From positions 63,320,199 through 63,384,198 of the forward strand of contig JAVIAB010000073.1 in the NCBI GenBank assembly GCA_032433765.1: a stretch of DNA of 64,000 bases, written 5' to 3'. Every line of letters starts with the position of its first letter. The stretch's first letter is position 1. This stretch comes from Megaustenia siamemsis (taxonomy: Eukaryota > Mollusca > Gastropoda > Stylommatophora > Ariophantidae). This document shows positions 1 to 9,595 of this stretch, in pieces. The translations under genes were made by a program, and so were the position numbers. The notes below the pieces were generated by a model. That model had not been told where the DNA came from. It worked only from the letters and a program-made list of their open reading frames with translations, and did not search any database.

Positions 1-19
1 TGGTTTGAGTAAGGGTAAA

Positions 20-890
20 GTACGATTATTATTATAATTAATTGTGTGATTAAGCCCACAAGTTTGATATATTAAGAGTTTAGTCTTTAGTGTTAGTTTC
101 GTGTTGTTCCATGCCCTTTCTCTGAGTTTGCCGATTGTCGTAACTGCCTTACCAATTCGACTGTTTATTTCTTCATCAAGAGAGATGGTTTGCGTAATTG
201 TGGATCCAAGATATGTAAATTTCCGTACTGATTCTAGTGGACAATCTTTTAGAATAATTGATAGAGGTCTTGACTTGGTATATATCGCCTTGACTTAGTA
301 TTACTGTCTTCTGAACATTAATTGACAATGAAAAAAAAGGTCGCATGCTTTGTCCAGGTTGTTGATCATGGATTGTAGGGTGGCTTCACTATGAGCGACT
401 GGGCAGCATCGTCAGCAAATACAAATTCTTTAAGTAGTGCAACATTTGTTTTGGTTTTTGCTCTTAGTCGTGCTAAGTTGAACAGTGAGCCATCTGATCT
501 TGTGCGAATGTAAATATCTCCTGAGCTGTTTTCGAAGGCGTAATTTGGGAGGGCAGCAAAAAATATACCAAAAAGGGTGGGGACGAGGACACATCCCTGT
601 TTCACTCCTTTGTTGACGTTGAAATTCTATGATGAACTCCAATCAAAGTAGATTTTACCATTCATGTCTTCATGGAAGGACATAAATCAGCCTAAGTAAT
701 TTAGGAGGGAAGCCTATGCCTTCTAACACCCTGTAGAGCCCCTCTCTGTTTACTGTGTTAGATCCACAAAGGCAATATAGAGCGGCATATTTTGTTCTCG
801 ACATTTTACTTGCAGGTGTTTGAGTATGAAAGTCAAGTCTATGGTTGATCTCCCGTCTCTGAAGCCGCATTGAGACTCGGGAAGAACACG
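20..890 (-). pseudogene. LINE-D reverse transcriptase fragment (RTE/CR1-like)
   Basis: On the minus strand the frames read like the middle and end of a non-LTR retrotransposon RT: 'CGFRDGRSTIDLTF' near 860, 'VKQGCVLVPTLFGIFFAAL' near 600, then 'FADDAAQ' near 390. Below that are poorly preserved pieces of the region after the catalytic box. Known RTs of this type have the same order (QCGFR.GRST, then KQGC.L.PTLF, then ADD). The frame changes several times and stops interrupt it, so this is a dead copy. The fragment may continue past the left window edge. The exact clade is not certain. Confidence 0.75.
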
Positions 891-910
891 TTCTGCAAGT
901 CTATGCAGGC

Positions 911-916
911 GTATAA

Positions 917-975
<59 letters not shown>
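911..975. repeat. (TA)n(GT)n microsatellite
   Basis: About 45 bases of alternating TA run directly into a short GT run. ORFs of repeated Tyr-Ile crossing it are artefacts. Confidence 0.97.
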
Positions 976-1296
976 CTTTACCCAGTCGCACTATCCCTCT
1001 CTGGACTTCGTTTCAAGGATTTCCGAAGGAGGGACAAAGTCGATACGTTCGGAAATGAAAGAAGGTGCAGGGGATGCCAGAAAGACGGTTAACGCCGTCT
1101 ACTGTCTTAGGGTCCCTCCCATAACCTTCGATTCTAACTAGAATCTAGTCCACAAGGTAGTGGAGGGTTTTGTGGTCGAAGTTTCCCTTCTTCTCTTCTT
1201 CTAGACGGGTTGCCAGCCAAGGTTTACGAGTCCCTTCGGGAGCGATATCTAAAGATACGCCTTTGTCAGGCTCATGTGCCCGGACGTCCGTATTGC
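976..1296. other. Unassigned segment between two TA microsatellites
   Basis: About 320 bases of mixed composition, bounded on both sides by (TA)n tracts. I see no coding motif. The placement suggests a small mobile sequence inserted in a TA tract, or two tracts grown at its ends, but no terminal repeats are clear. Confidence 0.3.
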
Positions 1297-1299
1297 TAT

Positions 1300-1347
<48 letters not shown>
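1297..1347. repeat. (TA)n microsatellite
   Basis: Alternating TA for about 50 bases with one phase break near 1311. Confidence 0.95.
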
Positions 1348-1806
1348 TAAATTCTAAGAATACTTTACCCACATGTAGTTCTACATTAAAACACATGCAA
1401 ATGAATGTATGCGAGTGCAGTGTTTTTGCTGAGTTGACATCGTGTGCTTCTTCAACTAATCTTATGCAAAAATGTAAATACATGGGCATATATAATTAAA
1501 TAGTAACCAATATTATACAATTACGTGAGATAACTCATTCAATATCTCTTTCATATGAACCAGATAAGTCTCTACAACAAAGTTTACTATAGATCTTAAG
1601 CTTCCTTCGTCACCATAAAGTTCAAAACTCACAAGGCTCAAGGAAGGCGGGCCACATCCCTACACCACTCGTTAAGCAGACAGTCTAGATTGCATTGTTC
1701 TACTATTTGTGTGCTCACTCCATATGAGCTGATATGTGGTTATCCAATCTCCAATTTCTATTTTATTGTACATATATGTATTAATCTACAGTGGTCAGAT
1801 TTTTTA
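1348..1806. other. Non-coding spacer
   Basis: AT-rich sequence with no recognised gene or repeat, ending at the target duplication of the next SINE. Confidence 0.5.
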
Positions 1807-1819
1807 AATATTTCTGAAT

Positions 1820-2086
1820 TAAAAAAAAAAAAAGTAAAGTACGCCCGTCACGCCAAGTGGCGTATAGGAAAATATGGTGTTAGTGACCCTATATTTTACA
1901 GACCTTCAGCACATGATTTTTGGGGTAATGTGGTCAGTATTACGCCCGTGCTGCTTTTACTTTCCCAGAAACAAATCCGGTACCCATTTAAGGCTGGGTG
2001 AACCCGGAAGCCGTCGGTTGGGATCGAACCCTACCCCTTGTCCGTGGTAGTCCAGTTCACTAACCACTGAGCTATCGCGGCTCCAT
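1820..2086 (-). mobile_element. tRNA-derived SINE, full-length copy
   Basis: Read on the minus strand, the element starts with a tRNA-like head. It has an A-box-like TAGCTCAGTGGTTAGTG and a B-box-like GGTTCGATCCC, followed by a unique body of about 180 bases and a T/A-rich tail (the A-run at 1820-1832 on the plus strand). It is flanked by the direct repeat AATATTTCTGAAT (1807-1819 and 2087-2099), a target-site duplication. Four other copies occur in the window, at 2212, 2878, 13359 and 43948. The head is tRNA-derived but is not a tRNA gene, because no acceptor stem closes around it. Confidence 0.9.
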
Positions 2087-2211
2087 AATATTTCTGAATA
2101 TAAGAAAAAAATAAGGCATTTTCGCACTCATTATAAACAGCTTAGCGTAGTGACAATCAAATTCGGTCAGTTCGACCAGATACATCCTTTCCTATATTGC
2201 CACATAGATAA

Positions 2212-2417
2212 ATGTAAAGAGCTCCCGTCACGCCAAGTGGCGTATAGTGTTAGTGACCATACATTTTACCGACCTTCATCACATGAATTTTGGGTAATGT
2301 GGTCGGTATTACGCCCGTGCCGCTTTACTTTCCCAGAAAAATCCGGTACCCATTTAAGGCTGGATGAACCCGGAAGCCGTCGGTTGGGATCGAACCCTAC
2401 TCTTGTCCTTTGTAGTG
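2212..2417 (-). mobile_element. tRNA-derived SINE, head missing
   Basis: Same body as the copy at 1820-2086, but the homology stops near the B box and the A-box region is absent. It is a 5'-truncated copy in the same orientation as its neighbours. Confidence 0.85.
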
Positions 2418-2429
2418 AAATTACGAGGT

Positions 2430-2690
2430 TTCACCGACAGATAAGCAGCTCAATGTCTACTGGCAGGTCCTTTACAAGGTTGAGTCAGGTCAGGTGCTGG
2501 CGAAATATTTTTTCGTGTATGCTGCTGCTGGTACTGAAAAGACTCTCATCATCAGCTTGCTCCGTGCACAAGTAAGGAGTGATGGTGCCACAGCTTTGGA
2601 TGCTTCATGGGACATTTCTCTGAACACGTACTTCAAATGGGGATGGACAGTACCCCTGAAGTATTTATGCTGGCACATTAGTAATGTCTA
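2430..2690 (+). pseudogene. Helitron/PIF1-type helicase fragment
   Basis: One frame reads 'VYAAAGTEKTLIISLLRAQV' from about 2515. This matches the Walker A region of PIF1-like helicases found in Helitrons (usual form GGTGKT, then a hydrophobic helix and '..R' spacing), here with the P-loop Gly changed to Glu. Upstream residues ('QLNVYWQVL', about 2440) fit the usual '..VYD.V' lead-in. Downstream 'ALDAS' and 'GWTVPLKYL' sit where helicases have 'A.ASSGIAA' and 'GRTAHS..K'. No other helicase motif follows. Likely a degenerate Helitron remnant; the alternative is a host PIF1 pseudogene. Confidence 0.55.
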
Positions 2691-2699
2691 TAAGATCTC

Positions 2700-3260
2700 A
2701 CAGCCACAACATATTCAAAAATCAAAAGCATTTGGAAAATCAAATTAGTCCGAAAGAAAAATTATATCTGGAAGGAAAAACATTGGAAGAGGTAGATTAC
2801 ATCGTACTTCTGGGAAGTTGCATTGATCAAGGAGATATAAAGAAAGACATTAGAATCAGAATAGCAAATGCAGCTATAAAAAGTAAAGTACCCCCGTCAC
2901 GCCAAGTCGCGTATAGGGAAATATGGTGTTAGTGACCCTATATTTTACAGACCTTCAGCACATGATTTTTGGGGTAATGTGGTCAGTATTACGCCCGTGC
3001 TGCTTTACATTCCCAAAAAAAAATCCGGTACCCATTTAAGGTTGGGTGAACCCGGAAGCCGTCGGTTGGGATCGAACCCTACCCCTTGTCCGTGGTAGTC
3101 CAGTTCACTAACCACTGAGCTATCGCGGCTCCCAAATGCAGCTATGCTTTAGTAAAAAAATTAGATAACAAATGAATCTCAAACAAAGTCCTTAAATGGG
3201 AATCAGAGGGTAAAAGAGGTTAACGCAACGCTGAGGCGAGAAGCAACAAAAACAGGCATA
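2700..3260 (+). pseudogene. LINE RT C-terminal remnant split by a SINE
   Basis: 'KTLEEVDYIVLLGSCIDQ' (about 2780-2830) corresponds to the 'LE.V..F.YLGS.I' stretch downstream of the RT catalytic box in RTE/CR1-like LINEs. It continues with 'KKDIRIRIANAA', is interrupted by the SINE at 2878-3132, and resumes with the duplicated target 'ANAA' and then 'VLKWESEGKRG'. The last piece resembles the 'GKRKRGRP' tail of such elements. The order of events is therefore LINE first, SINE second. Confidence 0.6.
2878..3132 (-). mobile_element. tRNA-derived SINE, full-length copy
   Basis: Same family as 1820-2086, with intact A-box-like and B-box-like segments. It is flanked by CAAATGCAGCTAT at 2865-2877 and 3133-3145, a clean 13-bp target-site duplication inside a LINE remnant. 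Confidence 0.93.
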
Positions 3261-3385
3261 AGCTCCCTTGCTGAGAGACTCTTTGGAACATACACGCGTG
3301 ACGAGATACTCTGCGGGTCCTGTGCAAGGTTTGACACTTTATAAAGATCGTGGACCATAAAGAGTCTAAAATTTCTATCATTTAT

Positions 3386-3631
3386 GTCGTCTTCAATTCG
3401 AAAAGACGATAGATAGATTTACTTTAATTGTGTATTTGTTAATTTTTTTTTCCTTTCTTGTTTACCATTAATTCTACCTAAGGTTATTAGGTTTATATTT
3501 TTGCTTTATGCCAGTTTAATGTAAATCATTTCTCTATAAAAAATGATGTCCTTGCAATTAAGACATTATGTTATACAAAATATATCTATCTATCTCTATC
3601 TATCTATCGTCTTTTCGAGCCGAAGACGGCA
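3386..3631. repeat. Short inverted repeat (MITE-like)
   Basis: A segment at about 3386-3417 (ending AAAAGACGATAGATAG) is the imperfect reverse complement of about 3599-3631 (starting CTATCTATCGTCTTTTCG). The roughly 180 bases between them are AT-rich and non-coding. The arrangement resembles a small inverted-terminal-repeat element; no target duplication was confirmed. Confidence 0.45.
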
Positions 3632-3766
3632 CATAGGGCATAACCACAATCTCAAAAACAGAAACCTTGCGTGCCAAAATGGCACATACTGCAGAGATCA
3701 CTGCTTCCAAAACTTATGGCTCTGTTTCCATAACAATACTTTTTTACAATGACAGCTTGTCAAGCC
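3605..3766 (+). repeat. Dispersed repeat, paired with 42266-42425
   Basis: The segment from GAGCCGAAGACGGCACATAG through the 'TGGCACATACTGCAG' and 'TTTTTTACAATGACAGCTTG' stretches reappears as its reverse complement at 42266-42425, about 75-80% similar by eye. It is non-coding. Confidence 0.65.
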
Positions 3767-3769
3767 ATC

Positions 3770-4629
3770 GATCAACCTCCTTACTCGCCTCTTACGACAA
3801 GCCTGGAAGGTCACAGTGTCACTAATCTTTACTTTAATGAGAGGCCCCGGTAACACACAGGAGAAAAATGAGAGGCCCGGTAACACACAGGAGAAATATA
3901 TATATGTATATCACATTGTTATGACCAGCGACTGATATATCCTTAATGTATGCATCTAAATATGAATGATTTATTTATGCGGAACAAATTAATCTTTTAA
4001 TAACACATTCTCCTGCATAACACATTGTTTCATCTTTTGAAACATCCATAATTACATGCCAATACATGTACTTTTTTATTCTTATATTTTTATTTACAAT
4101 ATTTGCGCTTTCCAAAATTATTATCTTACAGGTTGTGTCTACATTGATTATAGCCTCAGCTGGTTACTCTTCTGTTTGTTACTCTTCGCGTGCATTCCAT
4201 TGTAATTTTTCTATATGAGGCTCACACAACTTTTTTTACGATGTTCCTATAAATCTAAGGCACTCTCTTTGTGAGTATAGATCGAACAATACTCATACAA
4301 CGCTCATTTTCTGTTTGTAACTCGTATTAAGTAACTTACATAAAGATGTTTTCGTTTAAGAAGAGCTTTACGTTTGTCTTGAAATAACTTGGGGAATTTT
4401 TTACTTCCACTTTTTTAGATGCTTCTATTACTGCCTTTTATGTTTAAGTTATCACTTTTATCATTTTAAATAAAAATTCGTTGAATCCTCTTGTTACGTA
4501 TGAATGTTGGCCAGCAAAATGTATAATTTCATATTTAGATAATTGGAAAATTTCAGCAATAAATATTGATATATGAGAATGCAGTCAACTCTCACACTAT
4601 TCAACTTATCTAAGTGCTTTAATTTATCG
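3770..4629. other. 3' flank / 3' UTR side of the nAChR gene
   Basis: AT-rich, no coding motif. On the minus strand it lies directly downstream of the nAChR stop codon. AATAAA-type signals on that strand occur near 4076 and 4090, roughly 550 bases after the stop. They are possible but unproven polyadenylation signals. Confidence 0.4.
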
Positions 4630-5094
4630 CTATTTCACATTCAAATCAATTTCTGGGTAAGTGATGATAGGTAGAATGACACACAACGAAGTTATAATGG
4701 TGATCAAATAAACTATAAAAAATATACGATCAAAAATTAGACTGACTGCTTTCCATTCTTTTGCTACTCTCTCCTTCCGATCTTTGTCAGTCGTCCGTGT
4801 ACGATAAGCTGTCATAAAGTCTACAATGTCATTAAGTTGACCGTTCATGAGCTGAAAAATGATGACCTGTTGATCATGCTCAAGCTGGTTGATGCTCAAA
4901 ATCACTGATTCTCCTGATAATCGCTTGACATTGCTCCTCACCCATTTGCCGCTCTTATCCCCAGTTAGATGTCTAGTAAGAAAAGGCACACGATCTTTGT
5001 CCAACCGAGATGTCACCTCACATATAGTTTTATCTTGAAATGGGCTGACCAAACTGTCCATATACAGAATCTTGGCAAAAAACTCAAACATCAC
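4630..5094 (-). CDS. nAChR subunit, last coding exon (cytoplasmic MA helix and M4)
   Basis: Final coding exon of a Cys-loop ligand-gated ion channel subunit. A splice acceptor (...ATATTTGTAG) precedes GTG ATG TTT at 5094 in phase 0, matching the phase-0 donor of the exon at 13210-13325. The 154 codons begin with the region just after M3 ('MFEFFAKILYM'). They continue through a short intracellular loop and the amphipathic segment before M4 ('KEWKAVSLIFDRIFFIVY'), then the M4 helix ('LITIITSLCVILPI') and a short polar tail ending at the stop. 'W..V....DR.FF..Y' before M4 is the standard nAChR signature. The loop is short for the family. No frameshift or internal stop is present. Confidence 0.92.
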   Translation of the reverse strand: MMFEFFAKILYMDSLVSPFQDKTICEVTSRLDKDRVPFLTRHLTGDKSGKWVRSNVKRLSGESVILSINQLEHDQQVIIFQLMNGQLNDIVDFMTAYRTRTTDKDRKERVAKEWKAVSLIFDRIFFIVYLITIITSLCVILPIITYPEIDLNVK

Positions 5095-5194
5095 CTACAA
5101 ATATAGAGATAACCTTAGCATTAACGAAAATTCTTTGTGTGCATTAGATTGTACATAACTTAATTATAGACATTATTTATGTAGTAGCTTACAG

Positions 5195-5640
5195 ACAAGT
5201 ACGGCGTGTGATCTAAAGGTCAATTTCCTAACAATAGGTATGAAAATGCCATCCAGATAGTCGGATATATGTTTCGTGGGACAGCTGCAGGCAGAAGCAA
5301 TGGGTCTCCCAGACGTGTCGGGTTTGTGGATCTTAGGGAGCACGTGGAAGGTCGGCTTGCGTTAAACCACTGTCTAAGATGATGAGACGGACCCACTAGG
5401 AGAAGATAGTTCCTTGATGGTTGAGCGGACCTGCTCACTGTTGTTGATAGTGGTGTCATTGGGGCGGCAAGGTTTATAGAAGGTAATGTCAGATAATTGT
5501 TTTAAGCTTTCTTGTATGTGCTCCATTCCCCAGCCCATCATAGGCTATTGCCACTCCAGCAATGCCAGTTCGTCTTTGAGAATCGCCGCATTCTGCAAGT
5601 TGGATTCGTTGTCCCAACAAGGCAAAAATATATCGTACTC
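5195..5640 (-). pseudogene. Penelope-like element RT fragment
   Basis: The minus strand encodes 'FHVLPKIHKPDTSGRPIAS' followed within a few residues by 'CPTKHISDYLD' (about 5355-5240). 'LPKIHKP..GRPI.S....PT..IS.YLD' is the hallmark of Penelope-like and related RTs. The preceding 'FYKPCRPNDTTI' (about 5460) fits the residues just upstream. Stops and frame changes separate the pieces and no GIY-YIG endonuclease is visible, so it is a dead fragment inside the last nAChR intron. Confidence 0.75.
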
Positions 5641-5667
5641 ATACACATAGGAGCAATGCACTGTCAA

Positions 5668-5670
<3 letters not shown>

Positions 5671-5740
<70 letters not shown>
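5671..5740. repeat. (AT)n microsatellite with (AC)n end
   Basis: About 62 bases of alternating AT followed by ACACACAC. Confidence 0.97.
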
Positions 5741-5741
<1 letters not shown>

Positions 5742-5765
5742 TTTGTCTATTTGGTTATTTTGGTT

Positions 5766-5962
5766 ATGGAAGGCCCCGGTATCACTGCAAACGAATTAAA
5801 ATCCATAATTGCTCAACCGCCCGTGCCAGTGGAATCATCTGAATGACTAACTCATCTCGCAAACAAAGAAAGGTAGCTGTAGTCCCCATCATAGCAGTCT
5901 CAGCACACGCCAAAAGACATAAGGCGAAACCGCACAGAAAGTGAACACGACCAACTGTTCCC
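5766..5962 (-). repeat. rep-2 dispersed repeat copy
   Basis: Reverse complement of sequence found at about 20020-20205 and 42660-42845, and parallel to 32760-32880. The shared core includes GTAGCTGTAGTC, CAGTCTCAGCACACG and CGGCGAAACCGCACAGAAAG-like strings. It is non-coding and joins directly to a LINE-B 3' fragment. Confidence 0.8.
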
Positions 5963-6330
5963 TGTCATTTGTCTATGTCTCTGGACATGCGGGAATACGG
6001 GGAAATGAAAGAGCGGACAGTTTGGCTAGCTGCGCTGTCGTTGAGGAAGGGCAACCAATGGATCGGGCGGACATCATCAATGCCCTCCGAGATGTGGAAA
6101 GAGCACATGCCTTCGACAAACACAGATCCACGTCACTTCTTCGGATGCTGGAAATGGGAGTTAAGTTGGGCACAGCCAGAAATGAGACACTTAGTGGCAG
6201 TGTAAGAAGACTTATCAACCAACATAGAACTGGAGTCGTCAATCGCTGGACACTACATGAGCTACATGTTCATCATGCTCGTGGACTTGTTCGGATTGCA
6301 ATGATGATGACCCGCAAATAACTCAATAAC
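5963..6330 (+). pseudogene. LINE-B 3' fragment: RNase H C-terminus
   Basis: One frame reads 'LSFVYVSGHAGIRGNERAD' and continues 'SLASCAVVEEGQP'. '.V.VPGH.GI.GNE.AD.LA' is the C-terminal RNase H signature of I-superfamily LINE polymerases; the His and Asp of the active site are present. The fragment runs to a tail of short CTCAATAA-type repeats at about 6318-6335, the family's 3' end (also seen at 31428). The 5' part is absent, as expected from a 5'-truncated insertion. The same family fills the tandem array from 43 kb onward. Confidence 0.8.
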
Positions 6331-6335
6331 TCAAT

Positions 6336-6830
6336 ATATATATATATACACATCAATAGGCAGACATATGCATATGTATACTACTTTTGACTCAATCCCA
6401 AAATTGAACTACTCTACGTGTTAAGTGACCTAAATGCGCGCATTTGATGTGACCATAACTCATGACCATCATACCTAGGTCATCATGGTGTTAGCAAAAT
6501 GACTGAAAAGTGGTAAGAGAATTCTAGAATTGTGTTCACATAACAATATACCAACACTTTCTTCAATGTAAAAAAAAAATCGACAAAAACGCAACATGGT
6601 ACCACCCAAGATTTGGTCAATGGCACCAGCTGGACTGTGTCCTAAATTCGTAGAAACCATTTAAATAATGTAAAAATAACCAGAACACACCATAGTGCAG
6701 ACAGTGACTCATGTTATGCAGTGGTCGTAAGTAAAGTAAAGGCAACCACTAAAAGGATACACAAATCTAGAGATCTGGATGGTTGTCCGGGCCTATGATT
6801 AATATCACTGCAGCAGAAACACCCAACAAC
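6336..6830. other. Intron sequence without recognised features
   Basis: A short TA run near 6334-6350, then ordinary AT-rich sequence. No gene or repeat match was seen. Confidence 0.4.
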
Positions 6831-6839
6831 CAAGTGCTA

Positions 6840-7620
6840 TTCTTTCAGAATATGCTTTCAGAAGCCTTTCAGAAATGCACGGAGGCAGACGAGAGGAGAC
6901 ATGTGTTGCTGCTATAGATCTGGATGATGCATAGAACAGGGTACCATTTGAATATCTCATACATATGCTCCTCTGGCGGTGCACCCCTTCCTCATTAGAT
7001 GATCGCCGCGGCCCTGTTTCAGAGAAAGGTGATACTCAGATGTGGAAGTTGGTCTTCCGAACCAACATGCATTTGTCCAGGGCTGCCACAAGGCTCTCCA
7101 GTCACCAGTGGCAAAAAACGTGTACACACAAACACGGAATAACAACTAGATGGGAGGGGAAGAACTTTGACTTTTGCTGATGATATTCTGGTACATCGAC
7201 AGGGAAGAAAGAGACAGGGAATCGCCTCCACAATGCAAGACGAAATCGATCGCATTTCTTACTGGTGTGGGGTTTCAGGTGCCTTGGTTAATCCTAATAA
7301 AAGCATCAGTTGCAAAGTTCTCCCTTAACAATCATATCGACCACACCGGTAATACGAATGGGAGCTGATCCTCAGGGACAAGTTGATGACATACCTCGGA
7401 GTTAAGTTTGATCGCAGCTGATCCCGAAAGGGACCACGCCGACCATGTGATAACAAAATCCCGCAAAGGATTAGCCGCCTTGAGTTCCATGGCAGCTGGC
7501 AACATCGAGCAGAGGCTACTTATTGTTCAAATCGCATCGTGCAAGCGAAGCTGCCTCATCATGATACACACATTGAAAGTGTTTATAGCTTGACCTTCCT
7601 TACCTTTGGGTCTCTTGACA
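6840..7620 (+). pseudogene. LINE-B RT fragment
   Basis: Nucleotides match the RT segment of the array units (compare 47030-47640). 'RKVILRCGSWSSEP' is spelled in one frame around 7030, 'GLPQGSP' near 7085, and 'LTFADDILVHRQGRKRQGI' around 7175. Box A is damaged (a stop follows the Asp-rich stretch) and indels move the frame repeatedly. This is a separate, older copy than those in the array. Confidence 0.8.
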
Positions 7621-7774
7621 GATTATTATCTTCCAACCGTCATATAAACAGTGCAGCCCAAAAAAGTCAAAACGTGATTGAAGTAAAGGTTATCTGGAGA
7701 TCTATATTGAGATCCATATCTCAATTATCGCTATTTTCTCTTAATGCAGTCGCTGGTCATTGAGTACGGGTTAG

Positions 7775-7795
7775 ATTGGGGGGGGGGGGGGTGTG
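7775..7795. repeat. Poly-G tract followed by (GT)n
   Basis: Thirteen consecutive G residues, then GTGTGTGTGA. G-runs this long are prone to length error in sequencing. Confidence 0.9.
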
Positions 7796-7854
7796 TGTGA
7801 GGCATAAACATGCGAATTTGCTATAAAACTGAAGATGAAAGTGAAAAAAAAAAA

Positions 7855-7970
7855 GGAACAAACGCCATGGCTTCACGGAAACACCAAGATATGAACCATG
7901 ACTAGCACTGAAACACATTAAGATTTTGGCCAGCACAGACAACCATCAAGATATAATAACAACTAATATA
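7855..7970 (+). repeat. Remnant of the CACCAAGATATGA minisatellite
   Basis: Carries 'GGCTTCACGGAAACACCAAG', 'ACACATTAAGATTT' and 'AACCATCAAGATAT', which match the 3' end of the minisatellite arrays at 14460-14895 and 28820-29690. A short third copy without the upstream rep-1 part. Confidence 0.65.
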
Positions 7971-8029
7971 TACACTTGGCAACGTCCACCAAAGTTTGTC
8001 TGAGGTTCTTGATGGGCGTGGCTGACGTG

Positions 8030-8345
8030 CTTGAAGATCAGTCGGATAAGACCTTCAGAGAATGTCAATTTCATGTCCCCTGAGTTTTTAGTCCGCATCA
8101 GAGTCTGGCCACTTATCTGGGTGCGTTCATGATGGTAAAGAGCATCCTAGCCACACGAACCTGGACGCTAGCTCGCACGCTCAGTGATCGTTGATCGGTT
8201 TCAGCTCGGAAACTTCCAGCATCGGCAGGCCACTGAGCTCCTTCCACCGCGACTTGTGTATGATGGACAGAACGATCGTGAAGAGCATGACAGTAATGGC
8301 AATCAGCGGTTGTAGCAACGTTACTACCGGGTCAATGTAGGTGCA
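8030..8345 (-). pseudogene. Unassigned fragment with one membrane helix
   Basis: From about 8342 downward the minus strand gives 'TYIDPVVTLLQPLIAITVML' and then 'FTIVLSIIHKSRWKEL', ending in a stop about 53 codons in, near 8185. That is one strongly hydrophobic helix followed by a basic and then acidic tail. The Tyr-Ile-Asp-Pro lead-in and the helix-then-'K.S' arrangement recall cation-diffusion-facilitator transporters, but I cannot confirm this. No splice sites are convincing. It could be a gene fragment carried by a transposon or a chance ORF. Confidence 0.25.
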
Positions 8346-8761
8346 AGTGCATCAGCCTTGACAAGCATTTCTCAAGACCTATCTCGTTTGGCGTCACCTC
8401 AGCAGCAACAGCAGCGGCCATAACGACAAGACTAGAATGTACATGAACGATACTGGCGCGTCGCCTTGTGCGCATAACCACAAAGTTTTTTGGATGACAT
8501 ATGGTGATTTAATTCTTCACTGTTGTACCATACGGACAGAAAGGTAAATACGTAGGTGGCGAAAAATTAGACTTTGACACATCCCGTTCAGTTCCTCATC
8601 AAGGCCAGCTCCTTGTCGTGGGGATGGGGCTTAACAGTCACCAGGGACTGAAAACTAAGGCTGGCCAGGCCTTCCTACAACCGAGCAAGACCACAGTCTG
8701 CACTAGCAAGTTCAAGTGCTGAAGTTGGAGGCAACCAGCCAAAAGGCGCACAACAATCAGG

Positions 8762-9595
8762 ATGCCACGCACTCAACGCAAATGGAAGTATGTCTATAAC
8801 CGCAAATCGATATGGCACTCGCACTGTGATGGACAGGCAGGTGCAGCGCCGGGCCCTCAGCCTCAAAAGCGCCCAACCTCTATTACTGAATGTCCTTCTC
8901 AACCGCTCTGTGGAGTCAGGGGGCGAGAGAATAGAGCTACTGGCCAATCCAAAATAAGACCACTAAAAATAATGCACTGGAATGCTGAAGGCATCAACAG
9001 CAAAAGAGATGGGTACAGTAAAAAGATAGAATTAGAAAATATCCTGCATGAAGAACAAGTAAGCATATGCTGTTTGCAGGAAACCCATCTAAACAACGAC
9101 ATAGCCTTGAAGATTAGGGGATACCAGTGCTACCGATCTGACAGAAAAAACAGACAAAAGGGCGGAATACTGACTCTTGTAAGGAACAACATTAATGCAT
9201 GTCAGATTGAAGTGTATATGGATGGGGCGGAATATAAAATACTGCACCTCAGGACAGGAAATACAGACTTCCATCTACTTAACTACTACTGTCCGAGTGA
9301 CCGCCCACTAGCACTAGACACAATTACATTAAAAGAAAGAATAATTGTATGTGGAGACTTTAACAGCCATTCACAGAGCTGGGGGTATGAACATATGGAC
9401 AAGAGAGGTGAAGAGCTTGAAAATTGGCAGGACAGGCAACAGATCCACCAACATTCTACTCCAGATCATGGCATACCACATCTACACCAGACCTTGCTTT
9501 CCATTCACCAGACCTGGATTGGAATATCACACGAATTGTTGGGAAACAACTTGGAGGCAGCGACCACCGACCAGTCTTTTTAGTGGTACAAAATA
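8762..9595 (+). pseudogene. LINE-A endonuclease domain
   Basis: APE-type endonuclease that would nick target DNA for target-primed reverse transcription. In order it shows 'LKIMHWNAEGINSK' (N-terminal motif, with Asn), 'CCLQETHL' (catalytic Glu), 'LLNYYCPS', 'IIVCGDFNSHSQSWG' (catalytic Asp-Phe-Asn), and, after a frameshift near 9430, 'SPDLDWNI' and 'GSDHRPVF' (catalytic Asp-His) in the next frame at 9500-9590. All the expected catalytic residues are still legible, so the inactivating indel is probably recent. The frame before the domain opens at 8762, but the true start is uncertain. Confidence 0.85.

Noticed and set aside
870..1060. ORFs made of repeated Tyr-Ile (also at 1145-1489 and 5512-5799)
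   Set aside because: They are translations of TA microsatellites, not proteins.
8675..8947. Minus-strand 90-codon ORF
   Set aside because: It is antisense to the LINE-A 5' region, with no motif of its own.
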